Part shown: in pieces, positions 1 through 12,116 of the stretch
Layout: every line of letters starts with the position of its first letter
Numbering within the stretch: position 1 is the first letter of the stretch
Assembly (NCBI RefSeq): GCF_000165425.1
Contig: NW_001799011.1
Span: 63,933-127,932, forward strand
Direction: 5' to 3'
DNA: 64,000 nucleotides
DNA from: Paramecium tetraurelia
Taxonomy: Eukaryota > Ciliophora > Oligohymenophorea > Peniculida > Parameciidae
Program-made: the position numbers and the translations under genes
Notes under the pieces: generated by a model
Databases searched by the model: none
The model's input: only the letters and a program-made list of their open reading frames with translations
What the model was told of the DNA's origin: nothing

Positions 1-235
1 ATAATGGACAATCAAAATCTTGATTCATGAATAATCTTGCACATTAAAATCCATTCCATTTACAAAATTAAAATTCTGTTTCTAAATTTATACATGCCAT
101 TTCATTCAAATCCATGTTACATGAATAAGTTTTTAAATCCTATTCACTTAATTCTTAGCATGTCCCTTGATAAAAAATGCAACTTTTATTCCTTACCTTT
201 AAGCAACCTTCTTTAGATAATCCTAATGTATTGCA
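1..235 (-). repeat. Near-identical patch shared with 10655-10890
   Basis: Differs by only a few bases from paralogue 1 over about 190 bp, then diverges sharply on the downstream side. It sits about 1.2 kb from the start codon in both genes. Confidence 0.85.
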
Positions 236-1220
236 AGATATATCTTTGAAGTCATCAATTTCAATGCATCTAGCATTTTCCCTATCATATCTATATAATC
301 CTTTTATAGATTGACAGACACTGATGTTTACTTCCCTTAATTCATCTATATTGCTCTAATTTGATTATCTATAAGCGTAACAAGAATTATCAATCCACTT
401 ACAAGAAATGTATGGATTTTTAATAGCTAAACATGCCTACCTGTTTAAATCCATCAGACAACTATTTATTTCTGACTGTACCATACTTTGACACATCTAA
501 TCTATGAAGATACCTATTTGTTAATCATTAACTTTTACACTCCTCTCCTTCTGTTTAGATAGATACACAAGCTTTCTTTGTCAAACCATGTTAAGTACAC
601 TACAAAGTCTCCAGTTATTCTTCCTAAACAGTGATGCAACCATATTCGCCTTTAAATCCAGAACTCATACCTTTAATTATTCTAACTTATTATACATAAT
701 AGATTTTGTAACTTAGAGCATGTTACATATGTAACAGAATTTTAATAAGATTCTTCACATGAGTTAGCGGTCTCTACTATTTCTTCCAAAGGCTAACACT
801 GACTATTTTCCCACTAGCAATCTGCATTTACAACATTTAAGCACGCATATTTATTATAGGATGTTATGCAACCTTAAGTTTAAAGTAATGACTTCGACAC
901 TAGTTAGCACTACTTCTGGAAGGTGCCTTAACTTAAAATTCTTAATTACATTAGGCTTCTTCGCCATATTCGTTAGTCAATTAATTAATGCAAGCATTCT
1001 AATTCAGAGTATCAAGGCAACCCTATGATGTCTTTTTCTCTACAATGCACTTACTTTCAAAATAATTATAAATGCCTAAATTAGAAAAAATAATACATGA
1101 ATATCCAGATGTTTTTTCTATGCAAGCTAATGGATTGTCTGAAAATAATTCGCAAGTTGATATGATTTAACAAAAATAGAGACGCAAAGAGACTAATAGA
1201 ATAAATGATAAGTTTTGCAT
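1..1220 (-). CDS. Giant Cys-rich surface-antigen-like protein, 5' part only (paralogue 0)
   Basis: Partial gene: the start lies at 1220 and the body runs off the left edge. The first 20 or so residues form a signal peptide (MQNLSFILLVSLRLYFCQII) followed by Cys-rich sequence. Units resemble the other three giants, for example GCLDTLNQNACINQLTN and YNKYACLNVVNADCQWENSQ. In-frame TAA and TAG codons are read as Gln. At least one intron is needed because the Cys-bearing frame changes. The position 1-235 matches paralogue 1 (10655-10890) almost base for base at the same distance from the start codon, so the two genes are collinear. Role is inferred: a secreted or cell-surface protein of the Paramecium surface-antigen type. 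The C-terminus is outside the window, so anchoring cannot be judged. Confidence 0.7.
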
Positions 1221-1411
1221 AAACTATTTAAATAATAATCTAGATTAATTTCTTGATCATGTTTATATATATGAATCTATATTTAATATTTAATTATCAA
1301 ATTAACTATGGAAGAAATCATCAATAAAGATTCATTTAAGAAAGTATTTATCTTAGAATCTATTAAATAAAAAGAAAAAATGATATTATTAATATTTTCG
1401 ATTTAATAAAT

Positions 1412-4400
1412 TCAATAGAATATCTATAAAAATAATGGAATGAGTATTGCCCCTGAAATTTCTAATAGTATATTATTATTATTATTTTTTGTATCTGTAG
1501 AATGTGATATTTATTCGCATGGTGGCGTTAAACTGTCATCCCAAGTACATAAATCTAATTATTAACACTAAGTCTTTTAATATTAAAACTAGCATTGTGG
1601 AACACAAATCTAATAATTTATTATGATAATCTACTTGGTATTTTTCAGAAAAAAAGCAACGGTTAGTTTGGCAGTTCTATTAATTAAAGTTTTCACACGT
1701 TTAGGAAATACATTTATTATTTTCTGTGTCAAAACTACAATATCCAACTTTTTCCAAGCAATCATGGATTTCTACAATTTACTCACATGAAAGGCAAAAT
1801 AAATCTTTAGTCAAAATACAAACTGTTGATCCTACTTAGGTACCATGACATTCAATATTTTTAGAGAGATAGCTACAACCATCTGATGAACAAAATTCTC
1901 TTTCAGAATTTTCACCTTATACTTTATTCCATGAACATTACTAACCTTTATATTAATTTTTATTGCAATCTTTTTCTTATTCAATTTCAGAACATCTAAT
2001 TTAATTAATACATTATTTATGGATCCAAGTACAATCATAATTAATACATTCATATTAATCTTTGATGTGATGACATAATTTAGTGACGCATGAGCTGAAT
2101 AAGGCACACTGTTTACTATATTTTGCACATTGTATTCTACTTAAATTCTCACAATTCTAAAATTGGGTGCACCCACTATTTCCATCACTAACACATTATA
2201 AATTATTAAAATAGAATTAAGAGCAGTCTATAGAAGAACTTTTAATTTCTTCGCAGGAAGTAGCTTCCATACATTTTCCATTCAAATTTAAAAAACAGAT
2301 CTTTCCTTTATAAAGTTCATAGTTACACTTATTCATTCTATTGCAATGCCTTTCTTTGCAAGTATATTCATCTTCGTTAAAGATTGACTACTCAAAATAA
2401 CATTTGCCAGAACTATTGCAACTTTGCTCATCTAAATTCTCTGAGCAAACTTTTTATTTCTCTAAATATATCTTATGTAAGCATTATTCATTCTTCCATT
2501 AGCATTATTCAATTGAATTACATCCATTTATATTTATTCCTTGAGTGGAACAAGTATCTAAAATTGACGACTGAATACATCCAATATCAACTAAATTAAG
2601 TTTACAACCACCATTTTTAATTTAAGCACAAACCAGTTCATTAGCATATTAGACATCTTAGCATGATAAGTTTAAATTAGGATCAAATAATTTGCAAGTC
2701 CCCTTCTAAAAGTAGCAATATTTCATTTACACGCATCCATAAACATTAATTCCTTCTACATTGCAATTTGTTAAATTCTTATCTGGCTTTTTACACTTCT
2801 TATTTTAAGAATCATAAGAGCAAGGATCAAATTCTTATACCATGCTACATAACAACGCATTAACACCCAAATACTGATTTTATTCTTCACAATTTCCTTC
2901 TGGTATCATCAATTCACAATGCTCAATATCATTATTCTTATTTTTAGTCCAGATACATGGTTAAGTCGTTATGTTCAAACATGCATATTTATTTAATCCT
3001 TTATGATCACATTTAGCTACTTTTACATCAATATAATCGCAAACTTCATCAATAATCCCACAAGGACCATCTTCAGCCATTGTAGAACTCTATGAAGCAG
3101 AAGCGATTTATTGTTTTTGATTAATTTCATAAACATTTTTTCTCAAATATTTAGAAATTGGATCAATACATTCTTACTTTTCAACATTCCAAGTACATAG
3201 TTTAGATTGAGTTTGATTATTAATGCATTTATACATTACTTCATCATAAATAAATTTGGCATCTGCAAACAAATGACATGTTTATCTGTTAACATACAAA
3301 AGAGTGGGTAATTTTTCAAAATAAAGATCCTCATCCTAAATTTTCTAGCATATTCCTTTCTTCCACCAACAATAACTATTTACTTTTGTAATAGCCAAAC
3401 AAGATTAAAAACTTAAATTACTTTAACAATCGAATTTACTTTATTATTATTAATCAAATTTCTTGCATATTCCTACATAATTATATTCACTACTTGATAC
3501 ATCTAGATCCCAATAACATTGTGAATTAGTTTATTATAGACAAGCATTTTGATTAATATTATGAAGACAATTATCAGTGTTTTAGATTTCTTGAAATAAT
3601 AAACATTGATAATCATTAAAAATACACATTTATCCTGGTCTTTTAATTTAAATACAAGCTTAATGATTACCTGAGTTTTGAGATATAAATTAACAAGTAT
3701 CTGATAAATCTTATTATTTTAATTAACATTAATCTTAATTCCAATAACAAGGTATATTAGGTATTCTTTTACATTATTATGCACTTTAAACTGAATCACA
3801 AGTTAATGGTATAATTTATATACATTTAAAATTGAAATGATCAAAAATACAAAAGTTATCTAATAATGAATAACAAACATTTCTTGATGCATTTTAAATT
3901 GTATTACATTCTAATTTTTAATTTATTTATTAATCATAATAAGTACATTTATTATTATTATTCCATTAACATTTGAATTTAGTTTAAAATAAACAAGATT
4001 ATATAGTTAATGCTTTTTAACAACATTATTAATGATCATCATTATTACAATTTAATATATCTGAATTAAAACCATAACAATAATTAAAGAATTAACATTA
4101 ATTAGTATTTGAATTTAATGGAATACATGCTAATTTATTTAATCCTCTTGGACATGTTAAATCTTATTATTCTTATTTTGATTCTATACAAGAGTTATTT
4201 AATGGATCATATATACATCCTATATCTTGTGTTTATTCACAAAATACATAGTTATTAATCATTTTTATATCTTTACAATTCTTTACTTTATATTCTTAAA
4301 TATTCTCATTTTAACATTTATTATCATAATATCTACAATATTATCCTTTTGTTTATAATTATTTACAACCTACTTAATTTTCAATATCTGAACAATTTAA

Positions 4401-7400
4401 TGTTTTTTATAATTCACTTGTTATTAATTGACATCTTTATTAACTATTTCTATAACATCCCTCCAATAATACATTCCTACAATTCTCTATTTATTATGCC
4501 TATTAACAATAATATAAATTATTTTAAATCTTTTGTTGGCATTTTTGATCCATAAATATACAATTTTCATTTAATTCGCAAGCTTCTTTGTTATAAAATT
4601 ATTTTTCTCTCTCACTGCAATTCAAATCTGATGAATTTTCATTGAGAACTTTTTTGCATTAAAATGATATTGCATCATATTAACATGGTTTACTAGTATT
4701 TAGAGAACATATAATCCCATTATTTATATCGGTTATCATTTCACATATCGCTTCGTACCCTTAAGAATAAGTTTCACATTTTTTATCTCGATATTAGCAT
4801 AATTAAGATTAAGTCTTCACTTTTAAACATGATCCCTTATTAAGTTAATCATCACATTGCAATTAAGTAAGTATTTCATTTGTTGCTTATAAACAACCTC
4901 CCTACCAATACGTATTAATAGATTCTATCTGCTAACATGTAAGTTTATTAAATGAGCGATGATTTTCCCATTCAAAATTGGAATCAACAAATATTTTACA
5001 AATTTTTTTGGTTTAATCATAAAAACAGGGTTTATCAGTTGCCAATGAACAAGTAATCGCAGTAACTTCAGTTTCAGAGGAACAATTTGAAGTATTTAAT
5101 ATATTGGAATCTATTTCTTTGCATCCTTCGATTTCATGAAAATAGCAATATTAATCTTTTAGACCTAAACATACATTTTTATTAAGTTTGTCTGTACATT
5201 TAGCTTTTTCAAAATCCATTTTGCATTCCTTTGATGAAAATTTACAATTTGCTTTAGATGTATTAAAGACACAAGCTTTTTCATTTAATCCTAATGTCGA
5301 GCACCTTTCATTGTTAATTATAACCTCTATACAACCTTAGGTGTTACTATTATATTTGCAAGGTATATCGCTAGTTTATGCACATGAAATTGGATTAACT
5401 CTAGCCCCATATAAACTTTGACATGAATCACCCTATAAAATAGGTTAGCATTTATAGTCCATAAATTTGCAATTCAAATTTTTATTAGAAAGACAAGCTA
5501 CCCAATTGAAGGTATCCTTACATGATGTAATGTATTCATTTTTAATCTCCTAACATTTTGAATTTAAGTATTAACAAGAACCTAGTGTTTATGATAGGCA
5601 AGCATATTTATTAATACCATCAGATCCACAGTTAGGAACATTTGCATCTCGTTCTGTTATATCTATACAAATTCCGAGGTTTTTAACATATATCAAACAT
5701 TAAAAAAAATTCTAAGTGGAATCTTTTAACTTGCAATATTAGCTTGAATTCTTTAGCTTTTATTCTCTTTAATATTATTCACTTGAATATTATAACTTTT
5801 CTAATTGAGCATTCTCACATCCCTTTAAGCCATATTAACACATATTATCGTAATTCAAACAAGCTACTTCATTTAAGTATGTTTAACAACCTTGATTAGT
5901 ATTTAAGAAGGAAGTGCACTTCTTATTAATAAAGGCACAAGCATCCTTGGTTTTTGATAGACAAGCCTTTTAGTTTAACCCTTAAGTTTCACAACCATAA
6001 AATTACGGTTCTAAAATTTGTCTACATTTGTGGTTGTTACCCAAAATGCAACTTTAATCACCTTCTATTTATGTACAAGTTTAAGCATTCATATGTGACA
6101 CATGACTTTAGTTTTCTAAAAATTAAGTACAATTCACTTGATTATTAGAGAATTAAGCTAATTCACATCTTAATAAGTTATCGGACCACACACACGGTAA
6201 TTATTAGAAATTCAAGCAACCATATTTATTTAATCCATCACATTTTTGTGGATTCGATTCAGTTTAACATATTTAACCATTCCATTTACATGATTCAACC
6301 ATAGACAACATACATGTTGATTTATTTTTATAAAGTAAGCACTTCCCTTTTAATGGACTATATTTCTCGCATAATTTACTCTCAGGATTAAACCAGCATA
6401 AATTCATTTATTCTGTTGTTTCTTTTATACATCCATAATAATTTCGAAGTGAACACTCTGGTTCTTATGATCCAATTAACTCTTTGCAATTTTTGTCTAT
6501 CCAATAGCATTATATACTGGTGTTTCTAATACAAGCTAAATAATTCAAATTTTGACACTTATCAAATTATTCACCTTCCTTTACTTTTTCACATTTTTTT
6601 TATTCCGTAATATATTTCATTGGTTCATCTTTGCATCTTAAACATGCGAATTCAGACACGGTAAAGTTAATTAAATCTTCACATTTTAGATGAGTAGCAT
6701 CTTCACACGTATTTTATTTAAATCTACATGCTTATTCAACACTTCCACATATTTCTTAAATATTTTAATCACCAAATAAATTAGCTTCTTAACAAAGGTA
6801 GTGCTAATTTGTTTTGTCTTCTCTCAATTAAGGAGGCTACCTCTATTTCTAGCAATATCCCAGATATTCAAAATTACATTTACAAAGCTCACACAATTCT
6901 TTACTATAACTTCTATCGCAAATACAAGGATCCTGAAAAGTACTTACACAAATATTGTCCTTAAATGTACAATTACAACTCTTACAGTGGTCTTCAGTAG
7001 AATTTTTATTGCAAACACAATTATTCCGATTAATACATTTATTATTCTAAAATGTACAATTACAAAGGCCACACAATTCTTTACTATAACTTTGATCACA
7101 ATTGCAAGGACCCTGCAAAGTACTAACACATTTAGTGCCATCAAATCTACATTTATCTAATGCCTGAGCACATAAACTTGGTTAAACGTCTTATTGACTT
7201 ATAGAGAGACAATATTATTAAGCTTTGTAAATATTCAAATTGGAGCAGTACTTAATCGCAGGTAATGAATAGCAATTTTATGGTTGCCCTACTTCTATAA
7301 TTTGACAAATTGCCTTTTATGAAAAGCTTCCTTTGCATTCCCCTTAAATGGCAGAACAACTAGGCAACTTATGTTCGTTGTCTTTAAATTATATGCAACC

Positions 7401-10400
7401 CCCTTGATTGAGATCAAAATAACATTTTTCTTAAACATCTTCCAAACAAATCGCTTTGGAATAAATATTTTCACACTTTGGGATTTTCTTTTTTATAAGA
7501 TAACATATTGGTTGTTTTTCATAAAATGTCATATTTTTACATACTTTTATTATAGTTAAGTCTCTTTTACTGAATTTAAGTTCACCTTAATTACAATCAG
7601 TATTAATAGGACTGCAATATTTTATGCATCTATCATCATATATTGTTTAGTTATTAATAAAGTTATTTAGAGCTTCTAAAGAATTGTAATTTACATAATT
7701 TTCAGTATAGTTATAAAACTAAGGGCAATCAGTATCTTTGCTGCAAATTTCATTTGTATAAAAACATCTAGATTCAATTATTTAGTCTCTAATAACGCCA
7801 TTATTATTAATAACCTATTATGAACAATTTTGATTTTAATCATCTACCCATTCTAATTAAGAAGTATTTTTTAAAACGTAAATCTATTTTTAAAACTCAC
7901 GAACATGGTTTTTAATAAAAACGGATTCTAATGATAGAAAAACTTTGCAATTATAAGCGTTAATATCCCAAAAACATTTATTCTAGTAATTACACTATTA
8001 AGATCTTTCTGATTACAAATGACATTATTCTTCTCCAAATTCTTATAAATTATTTTGGTTAATAGAGGAACAAGCTAATTTATTGTAGTTTCTACTTTCC
8101 TTCTTATTTTCATTCATTTTTGATATTCCATCAGGGTAACTATCATCAGGTTTATCAAATTGTGATATAAAAAGTGATTAACAAGTTGTAAGTTCATCCA
8201 TGATAGCATTTACACATTTTAGAGAATTAATATCAAAATAACATTTTTTAGGTATATTCATACAGACTTCAATATTTATGTCAATGCCAGCATCACAAAT
8301 ATTTTAATTATCTACAAATTCTAAACATTTACCATCCTTAAAATAACATTTGAATCCTCTGGTCAAATATAAACAAGCATATTTATTCATTTTATAATCT
8401 GAGCATTTTAAATGATCCTCCGTTTTAATCCATACACATAGATTTTTATTTTGGTCGTGATAATAACCCTCTGAATTTATCAATAAACATGCTTCTTAAT
8501 TATATAAGTTCTCTGAATTATAAGATAGGAATTATTGATGATTAACTTATTGAAATCTTTCACATTGAATATTTGCATGATTCCAAACGCATGCTTCTTT
8601 TGTCACCTTTAAACAAAGTACTTTATTTAGATTATCCTGACATCCCAATGAGCTTATTTCATCTTAATTCTAATAGCAAGTCAAGGCTTCTTAATTCCAC
8701 CTACAATCTCCTTAGAAATTCTTATAACATCCTTTGCTGTTTACAATTAAATCAGATGTGCATCCAGTAACAATTGTGGTGAGGATATAACATTTTTTCT
8801 TATCTTTATTCGCAATATCCTAAGAATATTCACAAGGCTCTTTTTTCGATGATTTACATACAATCTCATTAATCTCTTCTAAATCACCACATCTTATATC
8901 TGTAGGAGCCTTCATACAAACATCAGAATCGTAATTAAAATAGCAAGCCTGATATTTATTATTATTGCATGCTTTGATATTGGTATTTAGATCACAACTC
9001 TTTATATCATATAATTCATCTTCATGAATTGTAATACATTTCAATTTATCAGTATCCCATTTACAATAATGGTCTTCAGTAAATCTCAGGCAAGCATTTC
9101 TATTTCCATTTACATCCTCACAAGTTTTGAATGAAGTTTAAGTTAATATTTAGCATCTCCTTTTTTCTGCATCATAAGTGAAATACTTTACTTTATCGGA
9201 TGATTTTGCCTACAAAGAAAGACACAAAAATTCATTTGTAATATGCCCCTCTTAAATTACAATAGATAGATTGTTGTAATGCTGTTGATCAAAATGAATA
9301 CAGATTTTTCCATCATAAAAACATCTTTAGCTTTCTGACCAATCAATCATATGACAAGAATTCTTTGATAATGATGGACACGGTAATCTCAATTCATTAA
9401 AATAATTTTTCACTTATTCAGGATCCGTAATATCTACCTCATTTTTTGTTAATTCTCGACATTTTCCATCCTTAAAATAGCAATAGGTACCAGGATCTTT
9501 ACTTGAATAAAGGCTGCATGCGTGAGAGTTAATTCCTATAACATCTGTACAACACTTTGTTGTTTCATGATTTTCAATTTAACAATAATTATCATTTATT
9601 GTATTCTATCCTGTTTTATCTGTTTTGGGTCCTAAAGCTTCACACTACTTATTCTTATAATTATATTGACAAACACCCCAATTAGGAGTCTCATTAGGAT
9701 TATTTGGATCATAATGGGGGTTAGACATTATTATTTATGTGCAAACATTTATATTTACGTTTTTAAATTCACTGCATGGGATATTAGGAGGAACCTCTAA
9801 ATTAACACATCCATATCTTGTATCCCATTTACAAAATTGGCCTTCAGTTGTTATATCTTTACATAATTGTTCTGATGGTGAATTGGAGGTGCATTTTAAA
9901 TTATTAGTAATAATTTAAATATTCTGACAAACATTATTCTCGAAGTAACAATTATTCTTGATAAATTTGCAGGCGTATTGATTTAATCCAGCCTAATTAC
10001 AGGTCTCCATATCTTTAATATAATCAACACATTTTTGTTAACTTTTATTATATGAGCATTTTTATTTTTGATATTCGACAAAAGCACAAACTTGATCATT
10101 AGCATACTCTAGAGAATCACAAGGGACATTTCTTATTTCGTCTTCTTTCACTAAAATGCATTAGTCTTTATACCATCTGCATGGAGTTTATGTAGTTTTT
10201 ATTGAAGTACATATAACTCTATTCAGTCCTAATAATGGATTGTTACAACTGATTGTTTCCAAAAACAATTTTGTATTATTATCCATTTAATCATCTATTT
10301 GTAAAGTAACACATTTTTGCTAAATTTGATTATAATAGCACCCTCTGGAATTATTTTCAAAAACTTAAGAACAAGCCTAAGGATTTGCATATTATAATGA

Positions 10401-11861
10401 TTCGCATGTAGTAAAATATGAAATTACTTGAACAGAAATACATTGATAATTGGTCCATTTACATGTTTTCTTATTTTTTACATTATTTATACTAATACAA
10501 CCTTTTTGATTAATAAATGGTGTATCACAATCATCATCAGGTGTGCTATTGACACATAAATTTGTGTTTAAATCATATTTACATAGAACATTTAGTTTAG
10601 ATATAGCTTAACATACATTCCCATTTACTTTTATTGGTTGATCTTCAAACTTTAAGGGACAATCCAAATCTTGATTCATGAATAATCTTGCACATTAAAA
10701 CCCATTCCATTTACAAAATTAAAATTCTGTTTTTAAATTTATACATGCCATTTCATTCAAATCCATGTTACATGAATAAGTTTTTAAATCCTATTCACTT
10801 AATTCTTAGCATGTCCCTTGATAGAAAATGCAATCTTCAATCTTTATTTTTAAACAACCTTCTTTAGATAATCCTAATGTATTGCAAGGAATATTATAAT
10901 TATTTTCTAATGGAATTCTTTCACATTAGTGTTTTTCTTTTACATATTTATAAGCCCCTTCAAGATTATGACAAACATTTTAACTAACATCTGGTATGAT
11001 TTCGGTCGGTTGGTTTGTGTATAAAAAATCTTAACAAATTTACTTACTCCATTGGCAGCCTAAACTAGAATTTTCTATCGAAAGACAGGCCAGCCTGTTG
11101 AGTTTTTAGTTGCAACTTACTATTTGATCAATTGAGACTGGTTGACAAATTTGATTCTAAAAAATACCTAATTTAAAAATTCTTTAATACATTTTTCTCC
11201 AATTGTTTATATTTTTAAGCAAGCCAACTCAGTTAACCCTAACTACGAGCATCTTAATGTTGAATAGTACACTTATAATACTCCTATGCATTTATAATCT
11301 CCTTTTAATCCTGTATTTAGACCTTTTATTTTTAATAATTTGATACATTCTAAATTTTTTAGAGTTGAGCATGCCAGAGAACTAACTGGCATCTTCAATT
11401 ATTCTTCACATGATAAATCCTCAATTTATTCTGTCGAGATTTCCTTACATTTAGAGTCCCAAGTGCACTTATGATCATTTATATTAAGGCAAGCATATTT
11501 GCTTAATTTTTCAGAGCATCCAATCTTAGATAATAAATTTTTTGACACATTTTTGCATCTCGAATCGAAAACACCTAAAATAACAGTTTCAAATACATTG
11601 ACTTTATTATCCTTATTTATTAAATAACTAGCTAATACAAGCTTTTTCATTCAAATCCAAGGCACACCCATAATTAGTGTCTGCCATAGGAACACACTAG
11701 TTCACTCTTTGGTCGAAGCCACCTAAATATTAGATCTTAATACATGGGAAGTTTTGAGTTTATTCTAAGCAATTAGTTATATTGGCTGGTTATACTGAGC
11801 ATTATAGGACTTTAATCTATTACGATGAATAAGCAGAGATCAAATAGATTATAAAGATCAT
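1412..11861 (-). CDS. Giant Cys-rich GPI-anchored surface-antigen-like protein (paralogue 1)
   Basis: About 10.45 kb, roughly 3,450 residues. It starts with a signal peptide (MIFIIYLISAYSS) and ends in a hydrophobic tail (ILLEISGAILIPLFLQIFY) right before TGA, as expected for GPI attachment. The body is built of short units rich in Cys with recurrent patterns such as LSKYACLNINDHKCTWDSKC and ending in aromatic-acidic-Cys steps. Introns I could place: 11575-11596 (22 nt) and 1610-1634 (25 nt); both restore the Cys frame. Others must exist. Around 6870-7135 it carries a special module of CNC/SYSKELC units. Known family context: Paramecium surface antigens are large, Cys-periodic, GPI-anchored proteins. 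I infer the same class but did not prove the Pfam domain. I did not trace every base of the reading frame. Confidence 0.72.
5870..6410 (-). repeat. Three-way shared block, paralogue 1 copy
   Basis: Almost the same sequence appears at 16800-17350 and 28450-29035, about 5.9 kb from each start codon. It is the only long block I saw that is nearly identical in all three full-length giants. Confidence 0.85.
6870..7135 (-). repeat. Tandem CNC/SYSKELC Cys module inside paralogue 1
   Basis: Translated on the minus strand in the Cys frame this gives repeated units such as CNCDQSYSKELCGLCNCTF, then CVCNKNSTEDHCKSCNCTF, then CICDRSYSKELCELCKCNF. Cys spacing (C-x-C ... C-x-x-C-x-C) differs from the rest of the protein and recalls small disulfide modules of EGF type. 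Paralogues 2 and 3 hold one such unit each (near 17880-17960 and 29545-29630), so copy number has changed. Confidence 0.75.
10655..10890 (-). repeat. Near-identical patch shared with 1-235
   Basis: Counterpart of the window's first bases inside paralogue 1. Flanking coding sequence is much less similar, so the block looks like a conversion tract or a strongly conserved module. Confidence 0.85.
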
Positions 11862-12116
11862 TTATTATTAATTATTAATTTTCTTATATTTGGATATAAC
11901 TATCAGATCATATATATAGTCTTAAAATTTTTAATTTGAAATGATGACATTATATATCTAAAGTCTTCTATTAGAATATGTTTCTATTAATGATTTTAAC
12001 TCTCCTACACCTTCCAAATCTCTCAAGAATATAAAAGAAACTAAATTTTGAAATAATGCAATTAATTTAAAATTTTATATAAGCTTATAAATCTTATCAA
12101 AATACTATAAGTATTT

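Noticed and set aside
1832-2128. Minus-strand frame without cysteines starting MQNIVNSVPYSAHASLNYVI
   Set aside because: The neighbouring frame carries the periodic cysteines and continues to the GPI-like tail once TAA/TAG are read as Gln.
6801-7160. Thr/Ile-rich plus-strand frame
   Set aside because: Antisense of the CNC/SYSKELC Cys module of giant paralogue 1.
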